Positions 44,639-55,470 are shown, counted from the stretch's first letter. The stretch: DNA of 64,000 nucleotides from Fulvivirga sp. M361 (GCF_007097395.1 NZ_VKDC01000004.1:124001-188000), one strand, 5' to 3'. Notes: generated by a model from the letters alone, not told the origin. Numbers and translations are program-made.

Positions 44639-46300
44639 ATGAGAATAGGAATTAAAATAATGCTTGGTTTTGGGTTAATTACGATAAGTGGAGCCATATC
44701 AGGATACCTCCTGGTGAATCGTTCTCAAAAATCTTTGAACAGCATCAACTTTTTTGCTCAGGAAAGTATTCCGGAGCTATTGAAAAATCATGAAATCGCT
44801 ACTTTGACAGAAGAAATGATTTTAAACATGGAATTAGGAAAAGAAGAAATGGCTGATTCCTTGTATCATAGAGTTCTCACCGTTCTAGATGAGTTAGAAG
44901 AATGGGAAGAAGGAGATGATGAATTCGAGACTCTTGTACAAAACGAGGATGAAGAATTAGCACTAATCGAGGAGAGCAAGAAAAACATCATTCAACTATA
45001 TGAAACCGTCTCTTTAGCCTATAGTGACGGTAAGGTGGTGGATGAACAAAAGGCCCGGGAATTGCTGCTGCAGCAAAAGGTATTTTCTGATCTTTCACTG
45101 GAACGAATGAAAAGTGAAATTCTGGAGTTCGATAAGAACAGGTTAGGAGCTGAAAGTATTCTTCAAAAATCACGGGTAGAAGCCACCACTATCATACTTA
45201 TCACAGGGTTTCTGGCTATTGTGATCGGGGTTTACCTTTCCAAATCTGTGACTTACCCATTGATTAAGCTGGAAAAATCTATGGAGAGTATCATTTCCTC
45301 AGGCCAGATCCATGAAGTGCAAATATATGGGGATGGTGAAATGAAAACACTCAGTGAAGCCTTTAACCTGATGATACTAAAAATAAAAGAGGCTTTTAGA
45401 GTTCAGGGCGAACTGAATAGGGAGTTATCAATAAGTAATACGCAGTTAGTAGAAACCACTGAGGAAATAGAAACTCAGAAAGAGAAAATTGAAGAACAAA
45501 ACCAGATGCTGGTCAATGCAAAGTACGAGTTAGAAGAAATCAATCAAACGCTTGAAAGTAAAGTCAGTGAGAGAACACAAGAGTTGAGTGACACTATTAA
45601 AGAACTGAATAAAACAGTATCAGAACTGGATAGGTTCGTGTATAGTGCCTCTCATGACCTTAGCGCCCCGTTAAAATCTGTGTTAGGATTGATCAACATT
45701 TCAAAATTTGAGTCAGACCCGGCCAGCCTGGCATCTTATATGGAACGTATAGAAGCCAGCGTTTTTAAGCTGGAAGACGTTATTAAAAACCTGATTGATT
45801 TCAGCAGAAATTCCAGAACAGAAACCCGGGTAGAGTCAATTGAAATGGAACAGTTAATACAGGAATGCCTGGGCGATCTATCGTATGAAAAAGAGTTCAG
45901 TGATATTGAAATTATAAATAACATTGAACACTTTCCTATAGCCCAATCTGACCGTCAGCGTCTTAGAGTAATACTGAGAAATCTCTTAAGTAATGCGATA
46001 AAATATCAGGATACAATGAAAGACAAAAAACGCATTACAGTAGTGTCCAAAAAAGAAGAAAACTCATGGTTACTTCGTGTGGAAGATAATGGTATAGGTA
46101 TTAAACAGGAATATATGGATAGCGTTTTTAAAATGTTCTATCGTGCCACTGAACAGTCCGATGGCTCAGGTCTGGGGCTTTATATCGTACAGGAATCTGT
46201 TAAAAAACTTGACGGTAAGATTAAAGTAAGTTCCAGTTATGGTCAGGGAACCAGTTTTCAGGTGAGTTTTCCAAATGCAACTCAGACAGTGGCAGTTTAA
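44639..46300 (+). CDS. Sensor histidine kinase with helical periplasmic domain
   Basis: 553 residues from ATG 44639 (GTG 44636 one codon earlier is possible). TM1 about 4-24; a periplasmic four-helix-bundle-type region rich in Glu (about 27-180, with VLDELEEWEEGDDEFE); TM2 about 183-203; HAMP about 204-258; a coiled coil (about 262-330); HisKA with FVYSASHDLSAPLKSVLGLI; HATPase with LRNLLSNAIKYQ, DNGIGI and GSGLGLYIVQ. No receiver domain and no adjacent response regulator. The helical sensor type is used for small molecules or for signals from partner proteins, and the preceding barrel is an obvious candidate partner, by inference. Confidence 0.9.
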   Translation: MRIGIKIMLGFGLITISGAISGYLLVNRSQKSLNSINFFAQESIPELLKNHEIATLTEEMILNMELGKEEMADSLYHRVLTVLDELEEWEEGDDEFETLVQNEDEELALIEESKKNIIQLYETVSLAYSDGKVVDEQKARELLLQQKVFSDLSLERMKSEILEFDKNRLGAESILQKSRVEATTIILITGFLAIVIGVYLSKSVTYPLIKLEKSMESIISSGQIHEVQIYGDGEMKTLSEAFNLMILKIKEAFRVQGELNRELSISNTQLVETTEEIETQKEKIEEQNQMLVNAKYELEEINQTLESKVSERTQELSDTIKELNKTVSELDRFVYSASHDLSAPLKSVLGLINISKFESDPASLASYMERIEASVFKLEDVIKNLIDFSRNSRTETRVESIEMEQLIQECLGDLSYEKEFSDIEIINNIEHFPIAQSDRQRLRVILRNLLSNAIKYQDTMKDKKRITVVSKKEENSWLLRVEDNGIGIKQEYMDSVFKMFYRATEQSDGSGLGLYIVQESVKKLDGKIKVSSSYGQGTSFQVSFPNATQTVAV

Positions 46301-46544
46301 CCCGAATGTATTAAGATCCGTTATAAAAGTTCAAAATGCAATAAGATCAAGTATTTCGGGTTATTTTGACAAGGAAACTTGGGCTAAGTCCACCCTCATG
46401 GTGAGTAGCAAAACATCCTAAAATGCTTGATATTGAAGCAGTTTGGGCTTGGAATAGAATATCAGCATATGATCTGGATTTAAGTAAAGCCTCAGCTAAA
46501 GCCAGAAAAGTAAAACACTTTCAAACTGGTTTCTCACCTCACTG

Positions 46545-47228
46545 TCAATAGTGGCTGAATAGATTCCAGATATCATCTTGTGGAAGTGGCGCCTCAACCG
46601 TCAGGGGCTCTTTTTTCACAGGATGTTCAAAACTAACCGCACGAGAGTGTAAATATATTTGCCTTGAGTTTTCTGCCTTATAGCCCCCGTATTTCAGATC
46701 TCCAAGGATAGGACAACCTATTTTAGCCAGTTGTACACGGATCTGGTGCGCCCGACCGGTAACAGGCTCAACTTCTAAAAGGTAATACTCAGCTATTCTT
46801 CCTATCAATTTATAAGAGAGTATCGCTTTTTGAGTTTCTTTCCCCTCCTTATTGAAGGCAGCCGTTCTATTGGCAATATGATCTTTTTTCAACCAATGAA
46901 CTAACTCTTCCTGGGTTTGAGGCGGACGATGTTTTACCAACGCCCAATAGGTTTTGGTCACTTTCCTATCTCTGAAAAGCGCATTCATACGTTCCAACCC
47001 TTTGGAAGTACGTGCAAAAATTACCGCACCGCTTACCGGCCTGTCCAGGCGGTGGACTATCCCTAAGAAAACATCGCCAGGCTTCTTATATTTTATTTTT
47101 ATATAGTCTTTAACATTATCTGCAAGCGTCTCATCTTGCGTACTGTCACCCTGTACCAGCCAACCGCCTGATTTATTCACTATTATCAAGTGATTATCTT
47201 CATACAAAACAGGAATTCCCTTCTTCAT
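46545..47228 (-). CDS. RluA-family RNA pseudouridine synthase
   Basis: 227 residues. The catalytic motif VHRLDRPVSGAVIFARTSKG holds the nucleophilic Asp; VTKTYWALVK, VEPVTGRAHQIRVQLAKIGC and LGDLKYGG complete the family pattern. No S4 domain precedes it, as in RluC/RluD-like enzymes lacking it or TruC-like ones; whether the target is rRNA or tRNA cannot be told. It lies 47 bases after prfC on the same strand. The 244 bases beyond its stop (46301-46544) hold no convincing gene. Confidence 0.9.
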   Translation of the reverse strand: MKKGIPVLYEDNHLIIVNKSGGWLVQGDSTQDETLADNVKDYIKIKYKKPGDVFLGIVHRLDRPVSGAVIFARTSKGLERMNALFRDRKVTKTYWALVKHRPPQTQEELVHWLKKDHIANRTAAFNKEGKETQKAILSYKLIGRIAEYYLLEVEPVTGRAHQIRVQLAKIGCPILGDLKYGGYKAENSRQIYLHSRAVSFEHPVKKEPLTVEAPLPQDDIWNLFSHY

Positions 47229-47275
47229 AAACTCGCTAATTCAGGTTAAATAAGTAAATGTAGTTTTACCCCAGG

Positions 47276-48856
47276 TTAAAATTCAGACGTAAGATGAAAG
47301 CTGACCTCCGGAAAATTATCCTGAACCATAGTAAGCCATGATCTGGATTCTGCCATAAACACCACTTTACCATCTTTGTCTCTGGCAATATGTCTCATTT
47401 TTGAATCAATAAATTCTTTCAGTTTCTTTTTATCTGAACTGTCCACCCAGCAGGCCTTAAAAAGGTTGATCGGCATAAAATCACAGGACGCACCATATTC
47501 ATTTTTCAATCGGTGCTGAATGACCTCAAACTGAAGCGCCCCCACTGTACCTACTACTTTCCTTGAACCCAGCTCATAGGTAAACAGCTGCGCAACCCCC
47601 TCTTCCATCAGTTGATGTAGTCCCTTTTCCAGTTGCTTGGTTTTCATTGCATCTTTATTGATCACTTCCTTGAAGATTTCCGGTGAAAAGCTGGGGATAC
47701 CCTTAAACATTCCTGGCTCACCTTCAGACAAGGTATCACCTATTTTCAGATTACCTGTATCATAAAGCCCTACGATATCACCAGGCCATGCCTCGTCAAC
47801 CAGCTCTTTTTCCTGGGCCATAAAAGCCGTAGCATTTGAAAAACGGATCTTTTTATCTGCTCTAACATGATAATAATTAGTGCCTCTTTGAAATTTACCT
47901 GCACATATTCGTACGAACGCAATCCTGTTCCTGTGGTTAGGGTCCATATTAGCATGGATCTTAAAAATAAACCCTGAAAATTTTTTTTCATCAGGATGGA
48001 TAACACGCTCCTCGGTCTCTCTGGGCAGAGGTCCCGGGGCCAGCTCTATGAAACAATCCAATAGCTCTTTCACTCCAAAATTATTCACAGCACTTCCAAA
48101 AAATACCGGTGCTACTTTACCTTCCAGATATTCATTTACATCAAACTCCGGATATACACCTTCTATGAGCTCTACATCTTCCCGAAGCTGCGCAGCATCA
48201 GCCTCCCCTACTTGCTCATCAATTTGCGGATCATTAATATCATCTATTTCTATTCCATCCTGCTCAATTTTCGATCGGCTGGCCTGAAAAAGGTGCAGAC
48301 TCTTATTAAACAAACTATATACACCTTTGAAGGTCTTACCCATACTGATCGGCCAGGATAAAGGCCTTACATTAATGTTCAGCTTTTCTTCTATTTCATC
48401 CAACAGATCATATGGGTCTCTTCCTTCACGGTCCAGCTTATTAATAAAGCACATTACAGGGGTATTTCGCATTCGACATACTTCCATAAGTTTCTCCGTT
48501 TGCATCTCCACACCCTTCACACAATCTATCACCATAATAACACTATCCACAGCGGTAAGTGTACGATAAGTATCTTCAGCAAAGTCCTGGTGACCAGGAG
48601 TATCCAGGATATTGATCTTTTTGTCCTTATAATCAAAAGCCATCACAGAAGTAGCCACTGAAATCCCACGCTGCTTTTCAATCTCCATCCAGTCGGACCT
48701 GGCATGCATTTTTATTTTATTGGACTTCACAGCTCCCGCTGACTGGATAGCTCCACCAAAAAGCAATAATTTCTCTGTTAGTGTCGTTTTTCCCGCATCT
48801 GGGTGACTTATGATCCCGAAGGTCCTTCTCTTTTCAATTTCCTCTGTAAGTGTCAT
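47276..48856 (-). CDS. prfC: Peptide chain release factor 3
   Basis: 526 residues from ATG 48856 ([20 protein letters not shown]). A GTPase that recycles RF1 and RF2. G1 [16 protein letters not shown]2/G3 with ERGISV-like [10 protein letters not shown] and [15 protein letters not shown]4 FINKLDRE. The RF3-specific C-terminal domain includes [20 protein letters not shown]. The frame is open to 48877, but an exact -7 box at 48875-48882 puts initiation downstream of that ATG, so 48856 is the start. Confidence 0.96.
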   Translation of the reverse strand: MTLTEEIEKRRTFGIISHPDAGKTTLTEKLLLFGGAIQSAGAVKSNKIKMHARSDWMEIEKQRGISVATSVMAFDYKDKKINILDTPGHQDFAEDTYRTLTAVDSVIMVIDCVKGVEMQTEKLMEVCRMRNTPVMCFINKLDREGRDPYDLLDEIEEKLNINVRPLSWPISMGKTFKGVYSLFNKSLHLFQASRSKIEQDGIEIDDINDPQIDEQVGEADAAQLREDVELIEGVYPEFDVNEYLEGKVAPVFFGSAVNNFGVKELLDCFIELAPGPLPRETEERVIHPDEKKFSGFIFKIHANMDPNHRNRIAFVRICAGKFQRGTNYYHVRADKKIRFSNATAFMAQEKELVDEAWPGDIVGLYDTGNLKIGDTLSEGEPGMFKGIPSFSPEIFKEVINKDAMKTKQLEKGLHQLMEEGVAQLFTYELGSRKVVGTVGALQFEVIQHRLKNEYGASCDFMPINLFKACWVDSSDKKKLKEFIDSKMRHIARDKDGKVVFMAESRSWLTMVQDNFPEVSFHLTSEF

Positions 48857-48874
48857 ATGCTTAAAATGAAGGTG

Positions 48875-48882
48875 CAAAGTTA
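48875..48882 (-). promoter_or_regulatory. prfC promoter -7 box
   Basis: Minus strand TAACTTTG, an exact TAnnTTTG match, 19 bases before ATG 48856. No clear -33 TTG. Confidence 0.5.
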
Positions 48883-49007
48883 GAATTTGTGAGATGTATC
48901 ACCTAATGGAAATACTTTGATCATTTCGGAAACGATAGTTTAATATAAGTTGAGCAACTTATCAAGTTTTTAATACTTTGCATCAAATTTTAAATATATA
49001 GTTGGTT

Positions 49008-49595
49008 ATGAAAATTTATAAAATCACCTCATTCACATTATTCCTTTTAATTAGTTTCTGTATTACTTCCTACAGCCAGGAGAACTACTTTGGTTTAAAG
49101 GGGGGTGCTAACTTTGTGACACAAAAATTCTCAGGGAGCGGCATAAGCGGTTCTTCCACGCCAGACCGGGCCATCAAGCCCCACTTCGGTATTCTTTATA
49201 ATGCGATGGTATCTGATAAAGTGGCCATCCAACCGGAATTACAATATTCAGGTCATGGTTTCAAACCTGTCGATAATAGTCCTATCGATAAAATAGACTT
49301 CAATTACATAGCCTTACCTGTTATGGTAAAATACTATTTTAATCGTACCGTAAATATCCACGGAGGGCCGGAATTGTCCTACCTGGTGGACGGAACCTCC
49401 GTAAACGGGGTAAGCATAACGGAAGAAACCACCTCAATCAATCTGGCACTTGCTATCGGTTTGGAAGTCTTTATCGAACAAAATATAACACTAGTGGGGC
49501 GCTATATAGGGGGCGTTGTAGATATTGACGACACGACAGACCTTATAGACCAAAAAACAAATAACCTTCAAGTTTCATTGGTATTTGTTTTTTAA
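49008..49595 (+). CDS. Outer-membrane beta-barrel protein (PorT-like barrel family)
   Basis: 195 residues from ATG 49008. The signal peptide MKIYKITSFTLFLLISFCIT precedes SQENYFGLKGGANFVTQKF, the typical opening of Bacteroidetes OMP_b-brl_2/PorT-like barrels. It continues with GILYNAMVSDKVAIQPELQY, KYYFNRTVNIHGGPELSYL and a final strand ending VSLVFVF with a terminal Phe, the barrel assembly signal. Function unknown; it stands alone between prfC (divergent) and dnaK. Confidence 0.85.
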   Translation: MKIYKITSFTLFLLISFCITSYSQENYFGLKGGANFVTQKFSGSGISGSSTPDRAIKPHFGILYNAMVSDKVAIQPELQYSGHGFKPVDNSPIDKIDFNYIALPVMVKYYFNRTVNIHGGPELSYLVDGTSVNGVSITEETTSINLALAIGLEVFIEQNITLVGRYIGGVVDIDDTTDLIDQKTNNLQVSLVFVF

Positions 49596-49660
49596 AACAA
49601 GTCAATCCACCTGATATTTATTGTCTTTTCATTTCCTGCCATTCTGTCACTCAAAACCAA

Positions 49661-49676
49661 TTGGCACAACCATTGA
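49661..49676 (+). promoter_or_regulatory. Sigma-54-like promoter upstream of dnaK
   Basis: TTGGCACAACCATTGA carries GG (49663-49664) and, after exactly ten bases, GA (49675-49676), where the -24/-12 consensus has GG and GC. Ten of the twelve non-N consensus positions (TGGCACG-N4-TTGCW) match. Initiation near 49688 would leave about 50 bases to the ATG. No TAnnTTTG box is seen in this gap. Confidence 0.4.
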
Positions 49677-49738
49677 TAAATGCACGGTATACAAGTGAAA
49701 CATATATTGAATACTAATACTATTAAGTAATAACGATC

Positions 49739-51667
49739 ATGGGAAAAATAATTGGCATTGATTTAGGGACTACCAACTCGTGCGTCGCAGTGATGGAGGG
49801 TAATGAGCCGGTAGTAATTCCTAACAGTGAGGGAAGAAGAACTACCCCCTCTATTGTAGGTTTTTTAGACGAGGGTAAAGGAGAAAGAAAAGTAGGAGAT
49901 CCTGCTAAAAGACAAGCGATCACTAACCCACAGAATACCATAAGCTCTGTAAAAAGGTTTATGGGTAAAAAATATACCGATGTAGGTGAAGAACTTAAAA
50001 CGGTTTCTTACCAACTCGAAAAAGGAAATAACGATACAGTAAGGGTAAAAATAGGGGACAGAAACTACACACCGCAAGAAATTTCAGCGATGATCCTTCA
50101 AAAAATGAAGTCGACTGCTGAAGACTTTCTAGGCACTGAAGTAAAAGAAGCTGTAGTAACCGTACCCGCTTATTTCAACGATGCTGAGCGCCAGGCCACC
50201 AAAGAAGCCGGACAGATAGCCGGTCTGGAAGTAAAAAGGATCATCAACGAGCCTACTGCAGCAGCATTGGCTTATGGCCTGGATAAGAAAAATGCCGACA
50301 TGAGAATCGCTGTGTATGACCTTGGTGGTGGTACTTTTGACATCTCTGTTTTAGAACTTGGTGATGGTGTATTTGAAGTAAAGTCAACTAACGGTGACGT
50401 ACATCTTGGTGGGGATGACTTCGATCAGGTGATTATCAACTGGCTGGCAGAAGAGTTCCTGGCCGATGAGAACATTGACCTGAGGAAAGACCCTATGGCG
50501 CTTCAACGATTAAAAGAAGCTGCTGAAAAAGCTAAAATAGAATTATCAAGTTCTACGGAAACTGAGATCAACCTGCCTTACATCATGCCGGTAGATGGTG
50601 TGCCTAAGCACCTGGTAAGGAAACTCACACGTTCTAAATTCGAACAGCTTTCTGACACATTGGTAAAAAGGTCTATGGAACCTTGTAGGATTGCATTGAA
50701 TGACGCTGGTATGAACGCTTCTGAAATTGACGAAGTCATATTGGTAGGTGGATCTACCAGGATCCCTAAAATACAGGAAGAGGTAGAAAAATTCTTTGGC
50801 AAAAAACCTTCAAAAGGAGTTAATCCTGACGAGGTTGTGGCCATTGGAGCAGCTATCCAGGGGGGTGTGTTAACCGGGGAAGTAAAAGATGTATTACTTC
50901 TGGACGTTACACCTCTTTCATTAGGCATAGAGACAATGGGCGGTGTTTTCACCAAACTTATTGAGTCCAATACTACTATTCCTACCAAAAAGTCTGAAGT
51001 GTTCTCTACGGCAGCTGACAACCAGCCATCTGTTGAAATACACGTACTTCAGGGAGAGCGGTCAATGGCAAAAGATAACCGTACCATAGGTAGATTCCAC
51101 CTGGATGGTATACCACCGGCACCTAGAGGAGTTCCACAGGTAGAGGTATCATTTGATGTTGATGCTAACGGTATCATGAATGTCTCTGCTAAAGATAAAG
51201 GCACAGGTAAAGAGCAGAAGATCCGAATTGAAGCTTCCTCCGGACTGACCGATGAGGAAATCGAAAAAATGAGACAGGAAGCTCAGGCAAATGCTGAGGC
51301 CGATAAAGAGGTAAAAGAAAAAGCCGATAAGATAAATGCTGCTGACTCATTGATCTTCCAAACGGAAAAGCAGATGAAAGAATATGGTGATAAGCTTTCG
51401 GATGATAATAAGACTAAGATAAACAGCGCATTAGAAGAGCTTAAAAAAGCACATCTATCACAAGACATAGCTGCTATCGACGGTGCCATGGAAGTACTGA
51501 ACAAAGCCTGGGAAGGTGCAGCGCAAGAGATGTACGCCGCTACAGGTGGGGCAGACGGCGGCGCTCAGCCAGGTGCAGATGCTTCTGAGGCAGATAACGG
51601 AACAGCTGACAGTGACGGCGATGTATCCGATGTAGAATTCGAGGAAGTGGACGATACTAAGAAGTAA
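49739..51667 (+). CDS. dnaK: Chaperone DnaK (Hsp70)
   Basis: 642 residues. ATPase signatures are [36 protein letters not shown] and [15 protein letters not shown]; the hydrophobic linker [18 protein letters not shown] leads to the peptide-binding domain ([15 protein letters not shown]). The helical lid ends in a Gly/Ala and Asp-rich tail ([12 protein letters not shown]) with the conserved EEVD-like end. It stands alone, away from grpE-dnaJ, and is followed by a strong terminator. Confidence 0.98.
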   Translation: MGKIIGIDLGTTNSCVAVMEGNEPVVIPNSEGRRTTPSIVGFLDEGKGERKVGDPAKRQAITNPQNTISSVKRFMGKKYTDVGEELKTVSYQLEKGNNDTVRVKIGDRNYTPQEISAMILQKMKSTAEDFLGTEVKEAVVTVPAYFNDAERQATKEAGQIAGLEVKRIINEPTAAALAYGLDKKNADMRIAVYDLGGGTFDISVLELGDGVFEVKSTNGDVHLGGDDFDQVIINWLAEEFLADENIDLRKDPMALQRLKEAAEKAKIELSSSTETEINLPYIMPVDGVPKHLVRKLTRSKFEQLSDTLVKRSMEPCRIALNDAGMNASEIDEVILVGGSTRIPKIQEEVEKFFGKKPSKGVNPDEVVAIGAAIQGGVLTGEVKDVLLLDVTPLSLGIETMGGVFTKLIESNTTIPTKKSEVFSTAADNQPSVEIHVLQGERSMAKDNRTIGRFHLDGIPPAPRGVPQVEVSFDVDANGIMNVSAKDKGTGKEQKIRIEASSGLTDEEIEKMRQEAQANAEADKEVKEKADKINAADSLIFQTEKQMKEYGDKLSDDNKTKINSALEELKKAHLSQDIAAIDGAMEVLNKAWEGAAQEMYAATGGADGGAQPGADASEADNGTADSDGDVSDVEFEEVDDTKK

Positions 51668-51695
51668 TCACCACGGATTTTATATAGATAAATAG

Positions 51696-51719
51696 AAAAG
51701 GGGCTTTGGGCCCCTTTTT
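51696..51719 (+). terminator. Intrinsic terminator after dnaK
   Basis: AAAAGGGGC (51696-51704), loop TTTGG, GCCCCTTTT (51710-51718) and a further T. It lies 28 bases past the dnaK stop. Confidence 0.9.
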
Positions 51720-51833
51720 GTTTTACAGATATTTTTGCTCTTAGTATGCTATATACTAAACATAACAAGCACCTTTATCCTAACTTCATTAAATTACTCT
51801 CCGACAGAAGAGACAGTACACGCATAACCCAGG

Positions 51834-52517
51834 TTAAAGTATCAATTTGTACCCTGACCCATGCACTGTAATAATTGTTTTAGGCGAGTTAGGATTGGTT
51901 TCAACCTTTTGCCTCAGCCGAACGATAAAATTATCCACTGTTCTGGTGGTAGGCTGCTCTTCATAACCCCAAATATCTTCCAGTAAATCATACCTGCTTA
52001 CTACCTGATTGCGATGGTTGAACAAGTAATTTAATATCTCAAATTCTTTATGTGATAGCTTTACCTCTAATTCACCTTCATGAGCGACATATGATTCAAA
52101 ATCCAGTGCCAACCGACCTATTGTCAGTTGATGCCCCCTTACTTCATTACCAGCCTGGCTTCTTCGTAATATCGCTTTTATCCTTGCCAGGAGTTCACGT
52201 ACGCCAAAAGGTTTAGTAATGTAATCATCCGCTCCAAGTTCAAGGCCCAGTACTTTATCGATTTCTTCTCCTTTAGCTGTAAGCAAAATGATAGGGGTGC
52301 CGATCTGTTTGGACCGTACTGATTTACAGACGTCAAAACCGGACATATTCGGAAGCATTACATCCAGAAGCACAAGATCATATACATTGGTAAGGATCAT
52401 TTCCAGGCCGTTGTTGCCATCATCGGCCGTTTCCACAGTATAACCTTCAAACTCCAGGTTATCTTTTAGCCCCATTTGCATAGCGGGCTCGTCTTCTACA
52501 ATCAATATCTTGGGCAT
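51834..52517 (-). CDS. OmpR-family response regulator
   Basis: 227 residues. The receiver domain has acidic residues VEDE, the phospho-acceptor Asp52 in DLVLLDVMLP, LLTAKG and the switch Lys102 in YITKPFGVREL. The C-terminal winged helix (about 130-227) shows LSHKEFEILNYLFNHRNQVV and TVDNFIVRLRQKVE. It is the partner of the kinase four bases upstream. DNA targets unknown. Confidence 0.96.
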   Translation of the reverse strand: MPKILIVEDEPAMQMGLKDNLEFEGYTVETADDGNNGLEMILTNVYDLVLLDVMLPNMSGFDVCKSVRSKQIGTPIILLTAKGEEIDKVLGLELGADDYITKPFGVRELLARIKAILRRSQAGNEVRGHQLTIGRLALDFESYVAHEGELEVKLSHKEFEILNYLFNHRNQVVSRYDLLEDIWGYEEQPTTRTVDNFIVRLRQKVETNPNSPKTIITVHGSGYKLIL

Positions 52518-52521
52518 GATA

Positions 52522-54105
52522 CTATTCTTTTTGATTTGCTAAAGGGAAATATATCGTGAAAGTTGATCCTTTCTTTAACTCACTGACTACTTCAATTCTT
52601 CCCTGATGATTTTCCACAATCTCTTTGACCAGAGACAATCCAAGACCAGTGCCCCGGCTTTTAGCCAGATCACCGCTCGATACGCGATAGAATTTTTCAA
52701 AAATATGTTTTTGGTCTTGCCTGGAGATACCGGCACCCTTATCTATAATACGCACAATACCAAAAGCATCTTTTCTGGCCGTATTGATCTCAATATTTTT
52801 CACAGAATCACTATACTTTATAGCATTATCAATAAGGTTTACAATAACCTCCACTGCCGCCTGATCGTCCACCAGAACATCTGATTTCAAATTAGGAGTA
52901 AACTGCCACTGAAACCCCTTGTTTTTCAAATGGAACTCGTATGTATTAAGTACATCCTGCACTATGGTATTTAAATTTGCCGGTTGAATAGTCAATGCTT
53001 TATCATTTGCCTCTACACGACTGAAAGTCAATATACGATTAACAATACCTGTAAGGCGGTTCGTCTCTTTATGGATAATACTGTAATATTCCTGCTTCTT
53101 TTCTTCAGATTTAACCCTGCCTAATTTCAGTGTTTCTGCAAACATGCTAATCAAGGCAAGTGGAGTGCGGATCTCATGGGAAACATTTGAAACGAAATCT
53201 GACTTGTTTTGTGCCAGTTGTACCTCTTTTTTTACACTTGAAAATACCATCCATACTCCTAAAATGAGTATAATATCCAGAACTACGATCAATGAGATGT
53301 TCGTATAGGTACGATCTTTTATAATCTGCTGGATCGATACTCCCAAAGTGGCTATACCCAGGTAATAATCTGGTAACACCCACAAATCTTTCGTTAATGC
53401 CGCAGAATTTGAGGTCTGATCACCTTCAAAAGTACTGTATGTTGGAGAAGGAGAGCCTTTCCGATATACCCTGAGGACAAACTGATCTTTGGCAATGGAT
53501 TGTAATTTAGGTCCAAGTAATTCTTCTATAAACATATCAGGCTGCAAAACCATACCACAAATGCGCTTGTGGTTTACAGGACTATCCAAAATAAAGATCA
53601 AAACAACATGGTTATTGCAATCTGGCAGATCATAGTTCAGTGGCTCTATCTTTTGGAAGCCGCTTTCCTGGTAGCGAAGCAGCTGCCTCATTCTTTTTCC
53701 TGCGGTAGATAAAGCTTTCCTCAAACATACTCTCGTCTGTTTTATATCAAATTCAGGATCATCCAGGTGATAAAGTTTTACAGACGCTTCGTTGTTCAGT
53801 GTGTCTCCGGTAAATACGACAGGCAGCGCAGGATGTAACGAAAGTAAAGATTCAATCTTAGAAGGCAGGCCACCGGCAACACCATGTTCTTCGAATCCTA
53901 CCTGCACTTTGGCTATCCAGTTATTCAATACATCATCCGAATATTGGTTAGCTGAAAAAAGAATAGCGTCTAGCTGGTTTCGATAGGTCTCTTCTATCAT
54001 CTTTTCCTCCTCACTTAAAGCTGATATCTCATAAGCCGAAAAGAAAATGGCCGGCAACAGAAAGACCAGCAATAAGATCAACGCTATTTTCCGTAAAGAA
54101 CTCAT
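52522..54105 (-). CDS. Two-component sensor histidine kinase
   Basis: 527 residues: TM1 about 7-26; a large extracytoplasmic domain (about 27-265); TM2 about 268-290; HisKA with KSDFVSNVSHEIRTPLALIS (phospho-His about 308); HATPase with NLIDNAIKYS, DKGAGISRQD and GTGLGLSLVKEIV. No HAMP is evident. It forms a pair with the OmpR-type regulator. The MFS gene ends only 32 bases upstream on the same strand, so the three may share a transcript. Confidence 0.95.
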   Translation of the reverse strand: MSSLRKIALILLLVFLLPAIFFSAYEISALSEEEKMIEETYRNQLDAILFSANQYSDDVLNNWIAKVQVGFEEHGVAGGLPSKIESLLSLHPALPVVFTGDTLNNEASVKLYHLDDPEFDIKQTRVCLRKALSTAGKRMRQLLRYQESGFQKIEPLNYDLPDCNNHVVLIFILDSPVNHKRICGMVLQPDMFIEELLGPKLQSIAKDQFVLRVYRKGSPSPTYSTFEGDQTSNSAALTKDLWVLPDYYLGIATLGVSIQQIIKDRTYTNISLIVVLDIILILGVWMVFSSVKKEVQLAQNKSDFVSNVSHEIRTPLALISMFAETLKLGRVKSEEKKQEYYSIIHKETNRLTGIVNRILTFSRVEANDKALTIQPANLNTIVQDVLNTYEFHLKNKGFQWQFTPNLKSDVLVDDQAAVEVIVNLIDNAIKYSDSVKNIEINTARKDAFGIVRIIDKGAGISRQDQKHIFEKFYRVSSGDLAKSRGTGLGLSLVKEIVENHQGRIEVVSELKKGSTFTIYFPLANQKE

Positions 54106-54137
54106 GCTTTTATGTTACGCCAATTTATCTAATGAAG

Positions 54138-55367
54138 TTAAGTACCAGCTGTCAATCTCCTGCCTGACAATGCACGAAGAGATAAAGCCAAACTCATCAA
54201 TGTAAGTACCGCACCTACAAAGAACGGCGCTCCCGGCAGGTAAAGGTCCCAGAGATTTTGGCCTGTAAAGTAAGCAAAAATAAGGGTCATCAACGGGGGG
54301 CCTGTAATAGAGGTCACACTGATCAGACTGGTGAGCCCTCCTTGAAGTTCTCCTTGCTCTGTGGGGGGCACTTCATTCGACATGATACCTTGTAAAGCCG
54401 GTCCGGCAATCCCACCCAACGTATATACCACAGTAAATGCAAACAGCATCCATTCCTGGTTAGCAACACCAAATAACACAAAGCCTATAGCGTAAAGTAA
54501 TAATCCTATATATACTGCCCTGTTCTGTCCGAGAATAGGCATAAGCCACCGGATCAGCACTCCTTGGACAAAAGCTACCATCACCCCCACAAAGGTAAGT
54601 GAATACCCTATCCATGCAGGATTCCAGTCAAACCGTTCTTTGGTATAATAAGCCCAGGTACTTTGTGTAGCATGACCGGCTATGTAGATCAGCATCAGCG
54701 CTCCGGCCATACTTATGATTACGGGGTACTTCTTAAGCTGCATAAGAGTGCCTAAAGGGTTAGCTCGTTTCCAGCTGAATTTTCTCCGATTTTTCTTTTC
54801 TAATGATTCCGGTAAAATAAAATATCCATAGAGCCAATTAATAAGTGTAAGCGCAGCAGCAGCAAAAAACGGCACCCTGGAACCATACTGCCCCAGTAGT
54901 CCGCCTATTGACGGACCTATAATAAAACCAAGTCCAAAGGCTGCTCCGATCAATCCGAAATTTTTGGCCCGTTCTTCGGGTTTACTAATATCTGCTATAT
55001 AAGCTGAGGCAGTTGTAAAGCTAGCCCCCATTATCCCCGCAATCAACCTGCCAACAAAAAGCCAAGCCAAGGTAGGGGCCCACGCTACAAAAAGGTAATC
55101 TACAGCAAAACCAAATAAGGAAATCAGTAATACGGGCCTCCTGCCAAACTGATCACTGAGTCCACCTAAAATAGGCGCGAATATAAATTGCATAATGGCA
55201 AATGAGAATATAAGCCACCCACCAATAGCCGCAGCCTCGCTGACAGAGACATCCGTTAACTCAATAATCAGGTCGGGTATCACAGGGATAATGATCCCTA
55301 TGCCGGTAACATCAATAAGTAAGGTAACAAAAATAAAACCTAGTGCTGCTTTTCTGTTTTTCGCCAT
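54138..55367 (-). CDS. MFS transporter, TetA-like drug/H+ antiporter family
   Basis: 409 residues from ATG 55367, twelve membrane helices. [20 protein letters not shown], the motif A loop [14 protein letters not shown] between helices 2 and 3, and [19 protein letters not shown] (motif C, antiporter-type) are TetA/DHA1 signatures. A charged central loop ([19 protein letters not shown]) divides the halves. The longer frame to 55409 has an unlikely N-terminus. Substrate not known. Transcribed toward the kinase-regulator pair. Confidence 0.9.
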   Translation of the reverse strand: MAKNRKAALGFIFVTLLIDVTGIGIIIPVIPDLIIELTDVSVSEAAAIGGWLIFSFAIMQFIFAPILGGLSDQFGRRPVLLISLFGFAVDYLFVAWAPTLAWLFVGRLIAGIMGASFTTASAYIADISKPEERAKNFGLIGAAFGLGFIIGPSIGGLLGQYGSRVPFFAAAALTLINWLYGYFILPESLEKKNRRKFSWKRANPLGTLMQLKKYPVIISMAGALMLIYIAGHATQSTWAYYTKERFDWNPAWIGYSLTFVGVMVAFVQGVLIRWLMPILGQNRAVYIGLLLYAIGFVLFGVANQEWMLFAFTVVYTLGGIAGPALQGIMSNEVPPTEQGELQGGLTSLISVTSITGPPLMTLIFAYFTGQNLWDLYLPGAPFFVGAVLTLMSLALSLRALSGRRLTAGT

Positions 55368-55470
55368 GGTGAGATTGTGAACGATTGAATTTAGGAAAAG
55401 TAATGACATGAGTGATGAATGGTAGTGTCATTTTTTTAAAGGCTTGCCATATTTATGAAATAGTGAATTT

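Noticed and set aside
46301-46551. A 42-codon plus-strand frame (46423-46551) and an 8-bp hairpin AACCCGAA/TTCGGGTT (46299-46362)
   Set aside because: The frame has no recognisable features and overlaps the end of the pseudouridine synthase gene; the hairpin has a 48-base loop and a weak T-tract, so it is not a convincing terminator.
51741-51759. TTAGTAT/ATACTAA palindrome near the end of the dnaK region
   Set aside because: AT-only stem without a T-tract on either side; it lies beyond the strong dnaK terminator and has no clear role.
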